A stretch of 64,000 nucleotides of DNA, taken from the NCBI RefSeq assembly GCF_029813775.1, contig NZ_JARVKW010000009.1, forward strand, positions 1 to 64,000, given 5' to 3'. The DNA comes from Streptomyces sp. DH24 (lineage in GTDB: Bacteria > Actinomycetota > Actinomycetes > Streptomycetales > Streptomycetaceae). The position numbers and the translations under genes were made by a program. Positions 41,780-50,884 of this stretch are shown piece by piece (positions within the stretch are counted from its first letter, which is position 1; every line of letters starts with the position of its first letter). A model generated the notes under the pieces. The model was not told the DNA's origin. It searched no databases and worked only from the letters and a program-made list of their open reading frames with translations.

Positions 41780-43033
41780 TCAGGACCCGGCGTCGGTGAC
41801 CGGGGACGCCGGGGCGGTGGTGACGGGGGACGCCGGGGCGTCCGGGCCGGTCTCGGCGGCCGGGGAGGCCGGATCGCCCGCGGCGGCCGGGGACGCCGCG
41901 CTGCCGCTGGTCGTCGGGGGTGCCGTGCGCGTCACCGTCACCGTGGCCGTCGGAGTGGCCGTCGGAGTGGCCGTCGGGGTCGGCGTGGCGGTGCGGGTGG
42001 CCGGGCCCGGCGCCGGGCTGGTCGGCGCGCCGCCCCCGTCGCCGTCCCGGTGTATCAGCAGCGCCGCCGCGGACAGGCCCGCCCCGGCCGTCGCGGCGAC
42101 CAGCAGCGCGGCCACCAGCACGCTCCGTCTGTGACGCCGCCGCTTCCCCGTCCCGCTCGGCACCCGGGTGGGCGTGCCGTCGGCCGGGACCGCGGGCATC
42201 CGGCCGGTCTCCCGGAACGCCCGCAGCATCCACTCGGCCTGCGCCGCGCCCAGCCGCCGTTCCGGATCGCGCTCCAGCAGTCCCCGCACCACGGGCAGGA
42301 TCGGCGCGGCCTGCTCGGGCGGGCTGATCTCGCCCGACACCACGGCGTGCAGCACACCGCCCAGCGAGTCGCGGTGGAACGGCGATTCACCGCTCAGGGC
42401 CGCGCACAGCAACACACCCAGCGACCACAGATCGGACGCGGGCCCGGTCCTGACCCCGGCGATCCGCTCCGGCGGCGTGTACTCGGGCGAGCCGACGAAG
42501 GAGCCGCTCTCGGTGAGCGTGCTGGCGCCCGGGACCTGGGCGATGCCGAAGTCGGAAAGGACGACCCGGTCGGTGCCGTCCTCCAGCAGGACGTTCGCCG
42601 GTTTGAGGTCCCGGTGCAGCACACCGGCCTCGTGCGCGGTGCGCAACGCGCTCAGCAGGGCGATGCCGATCCGCGCGGCCTCGGCGGCGTCGACCGGGCC
42701 GCGCGCGGCGACACGGTCGGCGAGCGTGGCGCCGTCGATCAGCTCCATGACGATGTACGGGCGTTCGTCGTCCTCGACGACGTCGTGCACGACGACGATG
42801 TGCGGATGGTGCAACTGGGCGACCGCGCGGGCCTCGCGCAGCGTACGGTCGCGCTGCCGCCGTGCCTCCTCCGCGGTGAGCGTGTCGTCGAAGGGGAGCT
42901 CCTTGACGGCGACACGCCGGCCGAGCAACTGGTCGGTGGCCCGCCACACCACGCCCATGCCGCCACGCCCGAGCTTCGCCTCAAGCCGGTACCGTCCCGC
43001 GACGATCCGGGCGCCGGCCCCCTCGGTCCCCAT
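41780..43033 (-). CDS. Ser/Thr protein kinase 3, Thr/Pro-rich tail
   Basis: The protein has 417 residues; I chose ATG 43033. The kinase domain (about 12–270) has GRGGMGVV, VAVKELPF, HRDLKPANVLL and DFGIAQVPG, so it should be active. A membrane segment lies at about 300–325. In contrast to the other kinases in this row, the extracytoplasmic part is only a low-complexity TPTPTATPTATPT tail with Ala/Pro/Thr repeats and no folded sensor. That tail could be glycosylated or span the wall. It lies between kinases 2 and 4, all on the minus strand. Confidence 0.92.
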   Translation of the reverse strand: MGTEGAGARIVAGRYRLEAKLGRGGMGVVWRATDQLLGRRVAVKELPFDDTLTAEEARRQRDRTLREARAVAQLHHPHIVVVHDVVEDDERPYIVMELIDGATLADRVAARGPVDAAEAARIGIALLSALRTAHEAGVLHRDLKPANVLLEDGTDRVVLSDFGIAQVPGASTLTESGSFVGSPEYTPPERIAGVRTGPASDLWSLGVLLCAALSGESPFHRDSLGGVLHAVVSGEISPPEQAAPILPVVRGLLERDPERRLGAAQAEWMLRAFRETGRMPAVPADGTPTRVPSGTGKRRRHRRSVLVAALLVAATAGAGLSAAALLIHRDGDGGGAPTSPAPGPATRTATPTPTATPTATPTATVTVTRTAPPTTSGSAASPAAAGDPASPAAETGPDAPASPVTTAPASPVTDAGS

Positions 43034-43127
43034 GAGCCCATCATGCCCCACCGGACGCACACCCTCCGGGTGCCGAACCGCAGGTGGCCGACAACCGACG
43101 CCGCCGAACCGGCCGTTCCGGCGTCTC

Positions 43128-44843
43128 TCAGGACGTTCCGGGCCGCCATCCCTGGAGCACCGACGTGAACTGTCTGCGGGCCGTCGGCCAGTCGGCGGCG
43201 GGCGCCGACATGTAGAGCGCGTACTCGGTGCCGTCCCGGGCGACGTACGTCTCCTCGATCGCGCGCCGCGGCCCCGGGAACGGCGTGTCCTTGGCCTGCG
43301 CGGTCCAGGTGTACTCCCACAGGGAGCCGGGCCGGTCGCGGTAGACGTTCTCCCTGAGGGTCACGCGCCGGTAGTCGACGAGCCGCTGCAACTGCTGTTC
43401 CAGGTCGAGCTGGTGGGCGTGCGGGTCGGCGAAGTCCGGCGAGGCGTCCACGGCGATGCGCAGGAAGTGCTCGCCGCCGTCCGGGGTGTAGTCGATCTGC
43501 CTGATCCCGCCCGCCGTGTCGAAGACCTGGCGTTTCCAGCCCTTGGGCAGGTAGAGGCTGAATCCGGCCGGGTCGTCCCGGCGGACCCACGAGGCGGGCA
43601 CGCCGCCCTCCGGGCGCGGCGACGTCGAGGCGCTGGGGCTCGGCGTCGGCGATTCGGTCGTCCCGTTGCCCGTCGTGCGGCCCTCGTCCCACTGCTGGAG
43701 CACCACGGCGGTGCCGCCGCCGAAGAGGGCGGCGAGGACGACGACCAGGGCCACGGTGCGCAGCCGGCGCCGCCCCGCCGCGGTACGGCCGGTGTGCCCG
43801 TGCCCCGTCGCGGGCGGTCCGACCCGGGTGGGTCCGGTCGCGGCCCCGTACCCCGCGCCGCCTGCCGCCCCGTACGTCCCGCCGTACACCCCGCCGGCCG
43901 TCGCGCCGTACGCGGCACCGCTTCCCGACGGGTACGACGGCCCGTACGGCGCCCCGGTCGCCGGTGCCGCGCCGGGACCGCCGTACTGCGTCGGCACGTA
44001 CGCCTCCGCCCCGTTCGGGCGCCGTCCCTCCGCCGCCTCGACGAGCATCTGCTCGGTGGCCGACGCGTCGGGGCGAGTGGCCGGCTCCTTGCGCAGCAGA
44101 GCCGTGATGACGGGCTGGAGCGGGCCCGCGTACCGCGTCTCGGCCGGCTCCTCGTCCACGACCGCCTGCATGGTGCTCAGCGGTGAGGTGCGGCGGAACG
44201 GCGACCTGCCCTCCACCGCCGTGTAGAGCGTCGCGCCGAGCGCCCACAGGTCGGAGGCGGAACCGGGGTCGTGGCCGCGCACCCGCTCGGGCGCCAGGTA
44301 GTCGACCGAGCCGACCACCTCGCCGGTCCGCGTGATCGTGGTGTCGCCCTCGATCTGGGCGATGCCGAAGTCGGTGAGCAGGACCCGCCCGTCGTGCCCG
44401 AGGAGAACGTTGCCGGGCTTCACGTCGCGGTGCAGGACACCGGCGGTGTGCGCGGCGCGCAGGGCACGCAGCACCCACAGGCCGATGCGGGCCGCCTCGC
44501 GCGGCTCCAGGCGGCCCTCCTGCGTGACGGCGTCGGCCAGCGAGCGGCCCTCGACCAGCTCCATCACGATCCAGGGCCGGCCGTCGTGTTCGAGCACGTC
44601 GTGGACGGTGACGACGGCCGAGTGGTTGATGCGCGCGGCGGCCCGCGCCTCGGCCCTGGTGCGGGCCAGCAGGATGCCCTGGTCGCTCTCGGACACGTAG
44701 AGGGCGGCGGTCAGTTCCTTGACGGCGACGGACCGGTTCAGCACCTCGTCGTGGGCGCGCCACACCCGGCCCATGCCACCGCTGCCGATGGAGTCGCCGA
44801 GTCGGTAGCGGCCCGCGAGGAGCAGGCCCTGCATCTGATTCAC
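43128..44843 (-). CDS. Ser/Thr protein kinase 4, transmembrane
   Basis: The protein has 571 residues. GTG 44843 follows GGGGAAAC; ATG 44834 is an alternative. The kinase domain (about 10–265) has GSGGMGRV, VAVKELTA, HRDVKPGNVLL and DFGIAQIEG, all complete. A Tyr/Gly/Ala-rich juxtamembrane linker (about 280–385) with repeated YGA and YGG follows. A membrane segment lies at about 395–415. The external domain (about 440–571) begins FSLYLPKGWKRQVFDTAGGI and ends LQGWRPGTS, similar to the same region in kinases 1, 2, 5 and 6. It lies 121 bp downstream of the pseudokinase gene. Confidence 0.93.
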   Translation of the reverse strand: MNQMQGLLLAGRYRLGDSIGSGGMGRVWRAHDEVLNRSVAVKELTAALYVSESDQGILLARTRAEARAAARINHSAVVTVHDVLEHDGRPWIVMELVEGRSLADAVTQEGRLEPREAARIGLWVLRALRAAHTAGVLHRDVKPGNVLLGHDGRVLLTDFGIAQIEGDTTITRTGEVVGSVDYLAPERVRGHDPGSASDLWALGATLYTAVEGRSPFRRTSPLSTMQAVVDEEPAETRYAGPLQPVITALLRKEPATRPDASATEQMLVEAAEGRRPNGAEAYVPTQYGGPGAAPATGAPYGPSYPSGSGAAYGATAGGVYGGTYGAAGGAGYGAATGPTRVGPPATGHGHTGRTAAGRRRLRTVALVVVLAALFGGGTAVVLQQWDEGRTTGNGTTESPTPSPSASTSPRPEGGVPASWVRRDDPAGFSLYLPKGWKRQVFDTAGGIRQIDYTPDGGEHFLRIAVDASPDFADPHAHQLDLEQQLQRLVDYRRVTLRENVYRDRPGSLWEYTWTAQAKDTPFPGPRRAIEETYVARDGTEYALYMSAPAADWPTARRQFTSVLQGWRPGTS

Positions 44844-44964
44844 GTTTCCCCGCAATGCTTTTGACAGGGTCAGCGTAGGGACGGGCCCGCGCCCTGGGAA
44901 CCGGCGCGACACCAAGGTGACCGCACTGTGACGGTTGTCGCTCGGCGTGGCGAACGGCGTGCGC

Positions 44965-47349
44965 TCAGCCCGTGACCTGGTACGTCGCCGACGCCTGCTC
45001 AAACAGCCGCGTCACCTCGTCCCGCTCGGCCTCGGGGCCGCGCACCTGCACCACGTGGTAGCGCCCGTCGACCAGCATCGCCAGGTTGCGCACGAACAGC
45101 TCGCGCCCGTCGTCCCCGGTCCAGGTGAACTGCCCCTCCGCCATGGACCGCCCGCCGACCTCGATGGTCTTCAGCCCGGTCGACGTGGCCCAGCTGGAGT
45201 CCCGGAACGGCTGCAACTCCCTCTCGTGCTCCCGCTGGTACGTCATCGGGTCGCTGCCGTACGCGTCCGCGCCGTCCCGGCCCGGCACGACGATGAGCTC
45301 GAAGGAGCCCTGCGCGTAGACCACTTGGCCGCGGCTGCCGACAGCGGTGCGCTTCCAGCCCTCGGCGACGGCGACGCGGAAGCCCTCCGGGTCCTTGCGC
45401 AGGGTGAAGCCGTCGGCGACGTCGGGGCCGTCGGTGGTCTGCGTCTCGGCCGCCCCGTCCGACGGGCCGTCGTCCGGCCCCGCCGACGTCTCGCCTGGCT
45501 GCGGCCCGCTGCTGGCGTCCGGGGACTGCGCGGGCGGCCGGTCGGCCTGTCCGGCGGCGCCCGTGCGGTCGGCACCGTCCCCGCCCGCCGTGCCGGCCTT
45601 CGGCATGAACACCATGGCGTACGCGATCGCCGCGGCGACCGCGAGCAGGATCAGCACCAGCAGCACGCGGCCCAGGTGGCGCGGCGACCGCTGCTCCTGT
45701 CTGGCCCGCTTGTGCCGCCCGTGGTGCGCGGGCAGCCCGGCGCGCCGTCTGCGCACCAGCTCGCCGCGCCGCCGGACGATCGGCAGCCGGCCGGTGTCGG
45801 CGGGCGGCGCCGCGACGACGTGCACCCCGGCCTCCGGCTCGGGCGCCGAACGCACCAACGACCGCAGCCAGCCGCCCAGTTCCTCGAAGTCGATCCGCTC
45901 GGTCGGGTCCTGCCGCAGCAGCGACTCCACGACCGGCCGGAGCGGGCCGCACTCCTCCGCGAACGCGGGCGGCTCGGCGCACACCATCTGCACCAGCTCG
46001 GCCGTCGACTCCTCCGGGTAGGGCGCGTGCCCCTGCACGGCACGGAACAGCAGCGCGCCGAGCGCCCACAGGTCGGTCGCGGGGCCGATGGGCGCGGCCA
46101 GCTGCCAGTTCTCGTGCACGGGACCGGCCTGCTCGGGCGCCCACCGCTCGGTCACCGGCCCGACCACGGCCATCCGCGCCTGCCTCGCCCGCTCGGCGGC
46201 CAGCGCGGTGGCGGGCCCACGCCGCGGCGCGGGTCCGGCGGCGACCAGATCGTCCCAGCGGGCCGGCGCACCGGCCTCGGCCGCGGGGGGCACGGACCGC
46301 GCGGGGACTGCGGCGCCCTGCTCCGGCGGCAGGTACGGCGCGGAGGCACCGGGGGGCACGGGGCCGTCCAGGGCCGGCCGGATTCCTTCCGGGGGCGCGG
46401 TGTCGGGGGCCGGGCGGGTGCCGGGCAGGGCCGTCCGGCCGTTCTGCCCCTCCTGGACGCGGGCAGCCGCCCGCGCCCCCGCGCGGTAGGCCGCGATCGC
46501 CCCGGCCCGCGCCGCCCGGATGTCGGCGGTCGGGTCGACGGGCCCGCGCGAGAGCCCGGCCGGTCCCGCGCCGGCCGCCTCCACCCCGGCGGCCGGCAAC
46601 CCGCGCGCCGACCGCGCCTCGATGGCGGCCCGCCGCTCGGCCTCGGGATCGACGGCCCCGGCCGCCGTTCCCGCGGGTCCCGGAGGCTCGGCGGCGCCTG
46701 CCGCACCTACGCCCCCGGCCTCGTCGTCCGGATCGTGCGGCACCGGGTCGTAGCCGCACAGCGCTTCCTCCGCCGCCCCGGCGGCCAGACCGGTCAGCAT
46801 CACGCGGCCGTCGTCGCAGACCAGCACCGTGCGCGCGGTGAGGTTGCGGTGCACCCAGCCGTGGCCGTGCAGCACCCGCAGCGCCATCAGGACGTCGGAG
46901 GCGATCTCGGCCGCCCGGTACGGCGTCAGCGGCTTCTCGGCGAGCAGCGCCGCCAGGGGCCGCGCGGCCACCAGCTCGCTGACGATCCACAGCGAACCGC
47001 CCTCGGCGAACACGTCGAAGACCTGGTCGAGCCGCGGATGGTCGGGGATGCGGGCCGCTGCCTGCGCCGCCTCCACGGCGCGCCGCACGACCGGGTCGGC
47101 GGGCCGCCGCGGCCCGTGCTGTCCGGCGAGCCGCCGGGCCCCGCCGTCCCGTGCCGTGAATCCGTCGGGCAGCCCTTCGGCGTCGAGCACCTCGGCCTCG
47201 ACGACCTCCGGCAACGGCACCTGTCTGACCAGGACCTCCTGCCCGCTGTAGGTGTCGAAGGCCCGGGACTCGGTCAGCTCGTACTCGTCGGACGGCGGCA
47301 ACGGAAGGCGGTAGCGGTCGGCGAGCACCCGACCCGCGTAGTCGTCCAC
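44965..47349 (-). CDS. transmembrane pseudokinase with long kinase insert
   Basis: The protein has 794 residues; GTG 47349 follows GGGGGAGGCAAC. The N-terminal half is kinase-related (ADRYRLPLP start; DLWALGALLFRAVQG helix F near residue 425), but the Gly loop is lost, the catalytic Lys strand reads VLVRQVPLP, the catalytic loop is HRNL (Asn169 instead of Asp) and DFG is replaced by Thr-Gly-Leu (about 186). Catalysis is therefore not expected. A ~210-residue Ala/Pro/Gly-rich insert (about 200–410) separates the catalytic-loop half from helix F. A membrane segment lies at about 566–588, followed by an external domain (FRVAVAEGWKRTAVGSRG…). It probably regulates neighbouring kinases. Confidence 0.9.
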   Translation of the reverse strand: MDDYAGRVLADRYRLPLPPSDEYELTESRAFDTYSGQEVLVRQVPLPEVVEAEVLDAEGLPDGFTARDGGARRLAGQHGPRRPADPVVRRAVEAAQAAARIPDHPRLDQVFDVFAEGGSLWIVSELVAARPLAALLAEKPLTPYRAAEIASDVLMALRVLHGHGWVHRNLTARTVLVCDDGRVMLTGLAAGAAEEALCGYDPVPHDPDDEAGGVGAAGAAEPPGPAGTAAGAVDPEAERRAAIEARSARGLPAAGVEAAGAGPAGLSRGPVDPTADIRAARAGAIAAYRAGARAAARVQEGQNGRTALPGTRPAPDTAPPEGIRPALDGPVPPGASAPYLPPEQGAAVPARSVPPAAEAGAPARWDDLVAAGPAPRRGPATALAAERARQARMAVVGPVTERWAPEQAGPVHENWQLAAPIGPATDLWALGALLFRAVQGHAPYPEESTAELVQMVCAEPPAFAEECGPLRPVVESLLRQDPTERIDFEELGGWLRSLVRSAPEPEAGVHVVAAPPADTGRLPIVRRRGELVRRRRAGLPAHHGRHKRARQEQRSPRHLGRVLLVLILLAVAAAIAYAMVFMPKAGTAGGDGADRTGAAGQADRPPAQSPDASSGPQPGETSAGPDDGPSDGAAETQTTDGPDVADGFTLRKDPEGFRVAVAEGWKRTAVGSRGQVVYAQGSFELIVVPGRDGADAYGSDPMTYQREHERELQPFRDSSWATSTGLKTIEVGGRSMAEGQFTWTGDDGRELFVRNLAMLVDGRYHVVQVRGPEAERDEVTRLFEQASATYQVTG

Positions 47350-47528
47350 GTTGCCTCCCCCGGCAGCCCGGTCGGTCCGTTCCGGTCGTCCGTTTCGGTC
47401 GGTCAAATCCGTTCGCACCGCGTCCCGTTCTGGATGCGCACGGTCCGCAGCCATTCACGATACGTGCCGGAGGCAACCCGCAAAGAGGGGTTGCCGGATC
47501 TCACGCCCCGAATCCGGGGCCGTTCACC

Positions 47529-49523
47529 TCAGGACTTCGGTTCGAACGTCCTCGTCAGCGTCCGCCAGGTGTCCTTGCGCAGGTCGCTGCCCCAGTCCGA
47601 GGCTTTCGCCGTGTACATCAGGGCGTGTCCGAGTCGGTCGTCGACGACGAAACCCCGGTCGACCGTCCGGTACTTCGTGCCGCTCTCCACGTAGGTGAAC
47701 TCCCAGTCGGCCGTGTTCCAGCCGCGGTAGTCCACCTTCGCTATGCGGATCTTCTGGTACTGGGCACGGACCATGTACCGCTCCTGGTTGCGCCAGTCGG
47801 CGACCGGGTCGCCCTTCGGCGTGGACGTCCAGGCGACGAGCAGCTTCTGCCCGCGTGGTCCGGTGAACCGGTCCCCGGCCGAACCGGTGGACTGGTACTT
47901 CCAGCCCTCCGGCAGCCCGATCGAGTACCCCTGACGGCCCTTGTGCGTCGAGACCACCGGCGCGGCACCGCCGGACGAGCCGCCCGCCCCGGCCGACCTG
48001 CTGGCCTCGGCGGTCGGCGAGTTGGAACCCGTCGCACCGTCCGCCGAACCGCTGCCCGCGGACTCCTTCGCGTCCCCGTCCGCCCGGGCACCGCCCTCCG
48101 GGTCCTGCCTGGTGTCCCCGCTCTTCGCCGCGCCGGCGACCGGCTTGCCGCCGCCCTTCGCCCCGTCGGAGGAGGCACCGCCGCCGTCGCCGAGGGTCAG
48201 CGCCAGTACGACGCCCAGCACGGCGAGCACCACGACCACCGCGATGACGACCAGCGTCCGCCGCGGCACGACATCGGTGAGCGACGCCTTCGGCGCGGAC
48301 CTGGCCGGCAGATCCGGCGGCGGCATCACGGGCCACCCCGAACTGCGCCCGGCCGAGGCCGCGTTGACCCCACCCGCGGACGCACCGGCACCCACCGCCG
48401 ACGCATCGGCCGCCACACCGGCGGACCCGCTCCCGGCCTCCGCCGGCGAACCGCTCCCGGCGCCGCCGGGCTTGCCGCCCGTCGAGGCCGCCCCGGCGAC
48501 CGCACCCGCACCGGCGGCCCTGCGCACCGACCGCAGCGCACCGCGCAGCCGCTCGGCGGCATCCTCCCCGCGCCTGCCTCCGGACCCAGCCGAACCCCCG
48601 CTCCCCGCACGCCTGTCGGGCTGCGCCGGCAACGGCACGACCTTGGTCGCGTCCAGCTCGGGCCCCTTCACCGACCCGTTGATGACCGCGGTGAGCATCG
48701 CCCGCGCGCCCGCGTCGTCGAGCCGCTTGGCCGGGTCCTTGTTGAGCAGGCCGTAGATGACGTCCCTCAGCGGCCCCGCGTTCTTCGGCTCCTCCAGCGG
48801 CTCGGTCATCACCGCCGTGAGTGTCGCGATCGCGGACCCCTTGTCGTACGGCGGCGTGCCTTCCACCGCCGCGTACAGCAGCCCGCCGAGCGACCACAGG
48901 TCGGCCGCCGGGCCCGGCTTGTGCCCGCGGGCACGCTCCGGGGAGATGTAGGACGGCGCGCCGACGAGCATGCCGGTCGAGGTGATGGACGGATCGCCCT
49001 CGACCTGCGCGATGCCGAAGTCGGTGAGCACGACCCGGCCGTCCTCGGCGATCAGCACGTTCGACGGCTTCACGTCGCGGTGCAGGATGCCCTCGCGGTG
49101 CGCGGACCGCAGCACGTCCAGGACGGCGAGGCCCACCTCGGCGGCGCGCCTGGGCTCCAGCAGGCCGTCCTCCCGGATGACCTCGGCGAGCGACTTGCCC
49201 TCGACCAGCTCCATCACGATCCACGGCCGGTCGTCCTCCTGGACGACGTCGTAGACCGTGACGGCGCTGTTGTTGCGGATCCGCGCGATCGCCTTGGCCT
49301 CGCGCAGCGTCCGGGTGATCAGGCGCCGCTTCTCCTCCTCGTCGATGTTCGACGGGAACCGCAGCTCCTTGACGGCGACCGTCCGCCCCAGCGTCTCGTC
49401 CTCGGCACGCCACACCGTCCCCATGCCGCCGCGGCCGAGCACATCTCCCAGCCGGTACCGCCCGGCGAGGAGACGTGCGCTCTTGTCCTGACGGGATGTC
49501 CCCGCCCGCTCCGCCTCCGACAT
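47529..49523 (-). CDS. Ser/Thr protein kinase 6, transmembrane
   Basis: The protein has 664 residues. ATG 49523 follows GAGGGGACGC; the more upstream ATG 49535 lacks a site. The kinase domain (about 18–275) has GRGGMGTV, VAVKELRF, HRDVKPSNVLI and DFGIAQVEG. A long Gly/Ala/Ser-rich linker (about 300–430) precedes a membrane segment at about 440–460 (VVIAVVVVLAVLGVVLAL). The external part (about 475–664) has a Ser/Gly/Asp/Ala linker, then GYSIGLPEGWKYQSTGSAGDRF and ends TRTFEPKS. It is the first gene in the row, divergent from the beta-lactamase-like gene. Confidence 0.93.
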   Translation of the reverse strand: MSEAERAGTSRQDKSARLLAGRYRLGDVLGRGGMGTVWRAEDETLGRTVAVKELRFPSNIDEEEKRRLITRTLREAKAIARIRNNSAVTVYDVVQEDDRPWIVMELVEGKSLAEVIREDGLLEPRRAAEVGLAVLDVLRSAHREGILHRDVKPSNVLIAEDGRVVLTDFGIAQVEGDPSITSTGMLVGAPSYISPERARGHKPGPAADLWSLGGLLYAAVEGTPPYDKGSAIATLTAVMTEPLEEPKNAGPLRDVIYGLLNKDPAKRLDDAGARAMLTAVINGSVKGPELDATKVVPLPAQPDRRAGSGGSAGSGGRRGEDAAERLRGALRSVRRAAGAGAVAGAASTGGKPGGAGSGSPAEAGSGSAGVAADASAVGAGASAGGVNAASAGRSSGWPVMPPPDLPARSAPKASLTDVVPRRTLVVIAVVVVLAVLGVVLALTLGDGGGASSDGAKGGGKPVAGAAKSGDTRQDPEGGARADGDAKESAGSGSADGATGSNSPTAEASRSAGAGGSSGGAAPVVSTHKGRQGYSIGLPEGWKYQSTGSAGDRFTGPRGQKLLVAWTSTPKGDPVADWRNQERYMVRAQYQKIRIAKVDYRGWNTADWEFTYVESGTKYRTVDRGFVVDDRLGHALMYTAKASDWGSDLRKDTWRTLTRTFEPKS

Positions 49524-49691
49524 GCGTCCCCTCATGCAACCCGCCCTGACAGAGACTTCATTGTCTCTCACCCGGCAAGTGCCGGGCGCCCAGGGTGCCC
49601 CCGCCGGCAGCCGGGGCCCGTGCGGTCGGGGGCCGGATGGGACCCCCCGTCGCGCCGCCTGCATCATGGGCCGCGACAAGGGAGGACCGGG

Positions 49692-50786
49692 ATGCAGCCG
49701 CTTCGGACGTTACTGGCTCTCCCCGTGGCCGTACTGCTGCTGGCCCTGGCCCCGTCCGGCACGTCGGCGCTCACCGTGCCGTCCGCGGAGACGATCCTTC
49801 CGCTGCTGGTGACGCGGGGTGGAGCGCCCGCCGCCGCCCTGCTCGCCGTGTCGGGAAGCGGCACCCGCTACGCCCATGCCGGACCGGGCCTCTCGCGCGC
49901 CGACCACTTCCGCGCCGGCAGCATCACGAAGACCTTCGTCGCGACCGTGGTCCTCCAACTCGCCGCCGAACACCGGTTGTCGCTGTCGGACACGGTGGAG
50001 CGGCACCTGCCGGGCCTGGTGCGCGGAGCGGGGAACGACGGCCGCGCGCTGACCCTGCGCGCCCTGCTCAACCACACCAGCGGCCTGTACGACTTCACCG
50101 CGGACACCAGCGGCGGCGCCCCTGTCACACCCCGTCAGGCCCTGCGCATCGCACTCACCCACCCCCCGGCCTCCCCCGGCCGCTACTCGTACTCGAACAC
50201 CAACTACGTCCTGCTCGGTCTCGTCATCGAGCAGGTCACCGGCCGCTCGTACGCCGCCGAGGCCGAACACCGTCTCATCGCTCCGCTGGGTCTGACCGGC
50301 ACCTCCTTTCCCGGCTCGCGCACCTCACTGCCCGCCCCGCACGGCCGTGCCTACGCCTCGGACGGGACCGACGTCACCGATCTCGACCCGCGGGTGGCGG
50401 GTGCCGCGGGCGAGATGGTGACGACGCTCGCCGACCTGGACCGCTTCTACTCGGCCCTCCTGCGCGGCGACCTGCTGCCCCCGCGCCGGCTGCGCGAGAT
50501 GCTCGACACCCGTGCCGCACACGGCTCGTACGGCATGGGTCTGTTCCCCGTGAAACTGCCGTGCGGCGTCACGGTGTGGGGGCACAACGGGCGCATCACC
50601 GGCAGCTACGTGCGCACCGCGGCCACCGTCGACGGGCGTCATGTCCTCACCTTCCGGGTGAACACGACGGCGATCGCAGATCCCGGCCTCGAACTCCGCC
50701 TGCTCGCCGCCGAGTTCTGCCCTCGCCATCAGTGGAACGAGCGGGTTCCGAACGAAGATCCCGGTTATCGCCACTCGATCGGGTGA
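49692..50786 (+). CDS. secreted serine beta-lactamase / D-alanyl-D-alanine carboxypeptidase-like protein
   Basis: The protein has 364 residues, starting at ATG 49692 after GGGAGGACC. A cleavable signal (PLRTLLALPVAVLLLALAPSGTSA) is followed by the penicillin-binding fold: Ser77-x-x-Lys80 (SITK) in AGSITKTFVATVVLQLA, YSN in GRYSYSNTNYVLLG (about 163) and HNG in VWGHNGRITGSY (about 300). This is a class C beta-lactamase/R61-like DD-peptidase family member. Carboxypeptidase activity on wall stem peptides is as likely as beta-lactam hydrolysis. Divergent from the kinase row; convergent with glpD, a GC hairpin lying between. Confidence 0.9.
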   Translation: MQPLRTLLALPVAVLLLALAPSGTSALTVPSAETILPLLVTRGGAPAAALLAVSGSGTRYAHAGPGLSRADHFRAGSITKTFVATVVLQLAAEHRLSLSDTVERHLPGLVRGAGNDGRALTLRALLNHTSGLYDFTADTSGGAPVTPRQALRIALTHPPASPGRYSYSNTNYVLLGLVIEQVTGRSYAAEAEHRLIAPLGLTGTSFPGSRTSLPAPHGRAYASDGTDVTDLDPRVAGAAGEMVTTLADLDRFYSALLRGDLLPPRRLREMLDTRAAHGSYGMGLFPVKLPCGVTVWGHNGRITGSYVRTAATVDGRHVLTFRVNTTAIADPGLELRLLAAEFCPRHQWNERVPNEDPGYRHSIG

Positions 50787-50796
50787 CGTCGAGCGA

Positions 50797-50820
50797 CGGC
50801 GCGCCGACACCGGCGCGCCG
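50797..50820. terminator. 9-bp GC hairpin between convergent genes
   Basis: CGGCGCGCC (50797–50805) pairs with GGCGCGCCG (50812–50820), with a six-base loop. There is no T-run; position suggests bidirectional termination for the beta-lactamase-like gene and glpD. Confidence 0.55.
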
Positions 50821-50884
50821 CCAGGCCCCGTCCGCACGGACACCGACTGCCCCGTGCCACCGGCCACACCGGCCGCACCCCGCC

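Noticed and set aside
44935..47694. 919-codon plus-strand open frame
   Set aside because: Antisense of the pseudokinase gene, whose membrane segment, helix F and external domain are recognisable on the minus strand.
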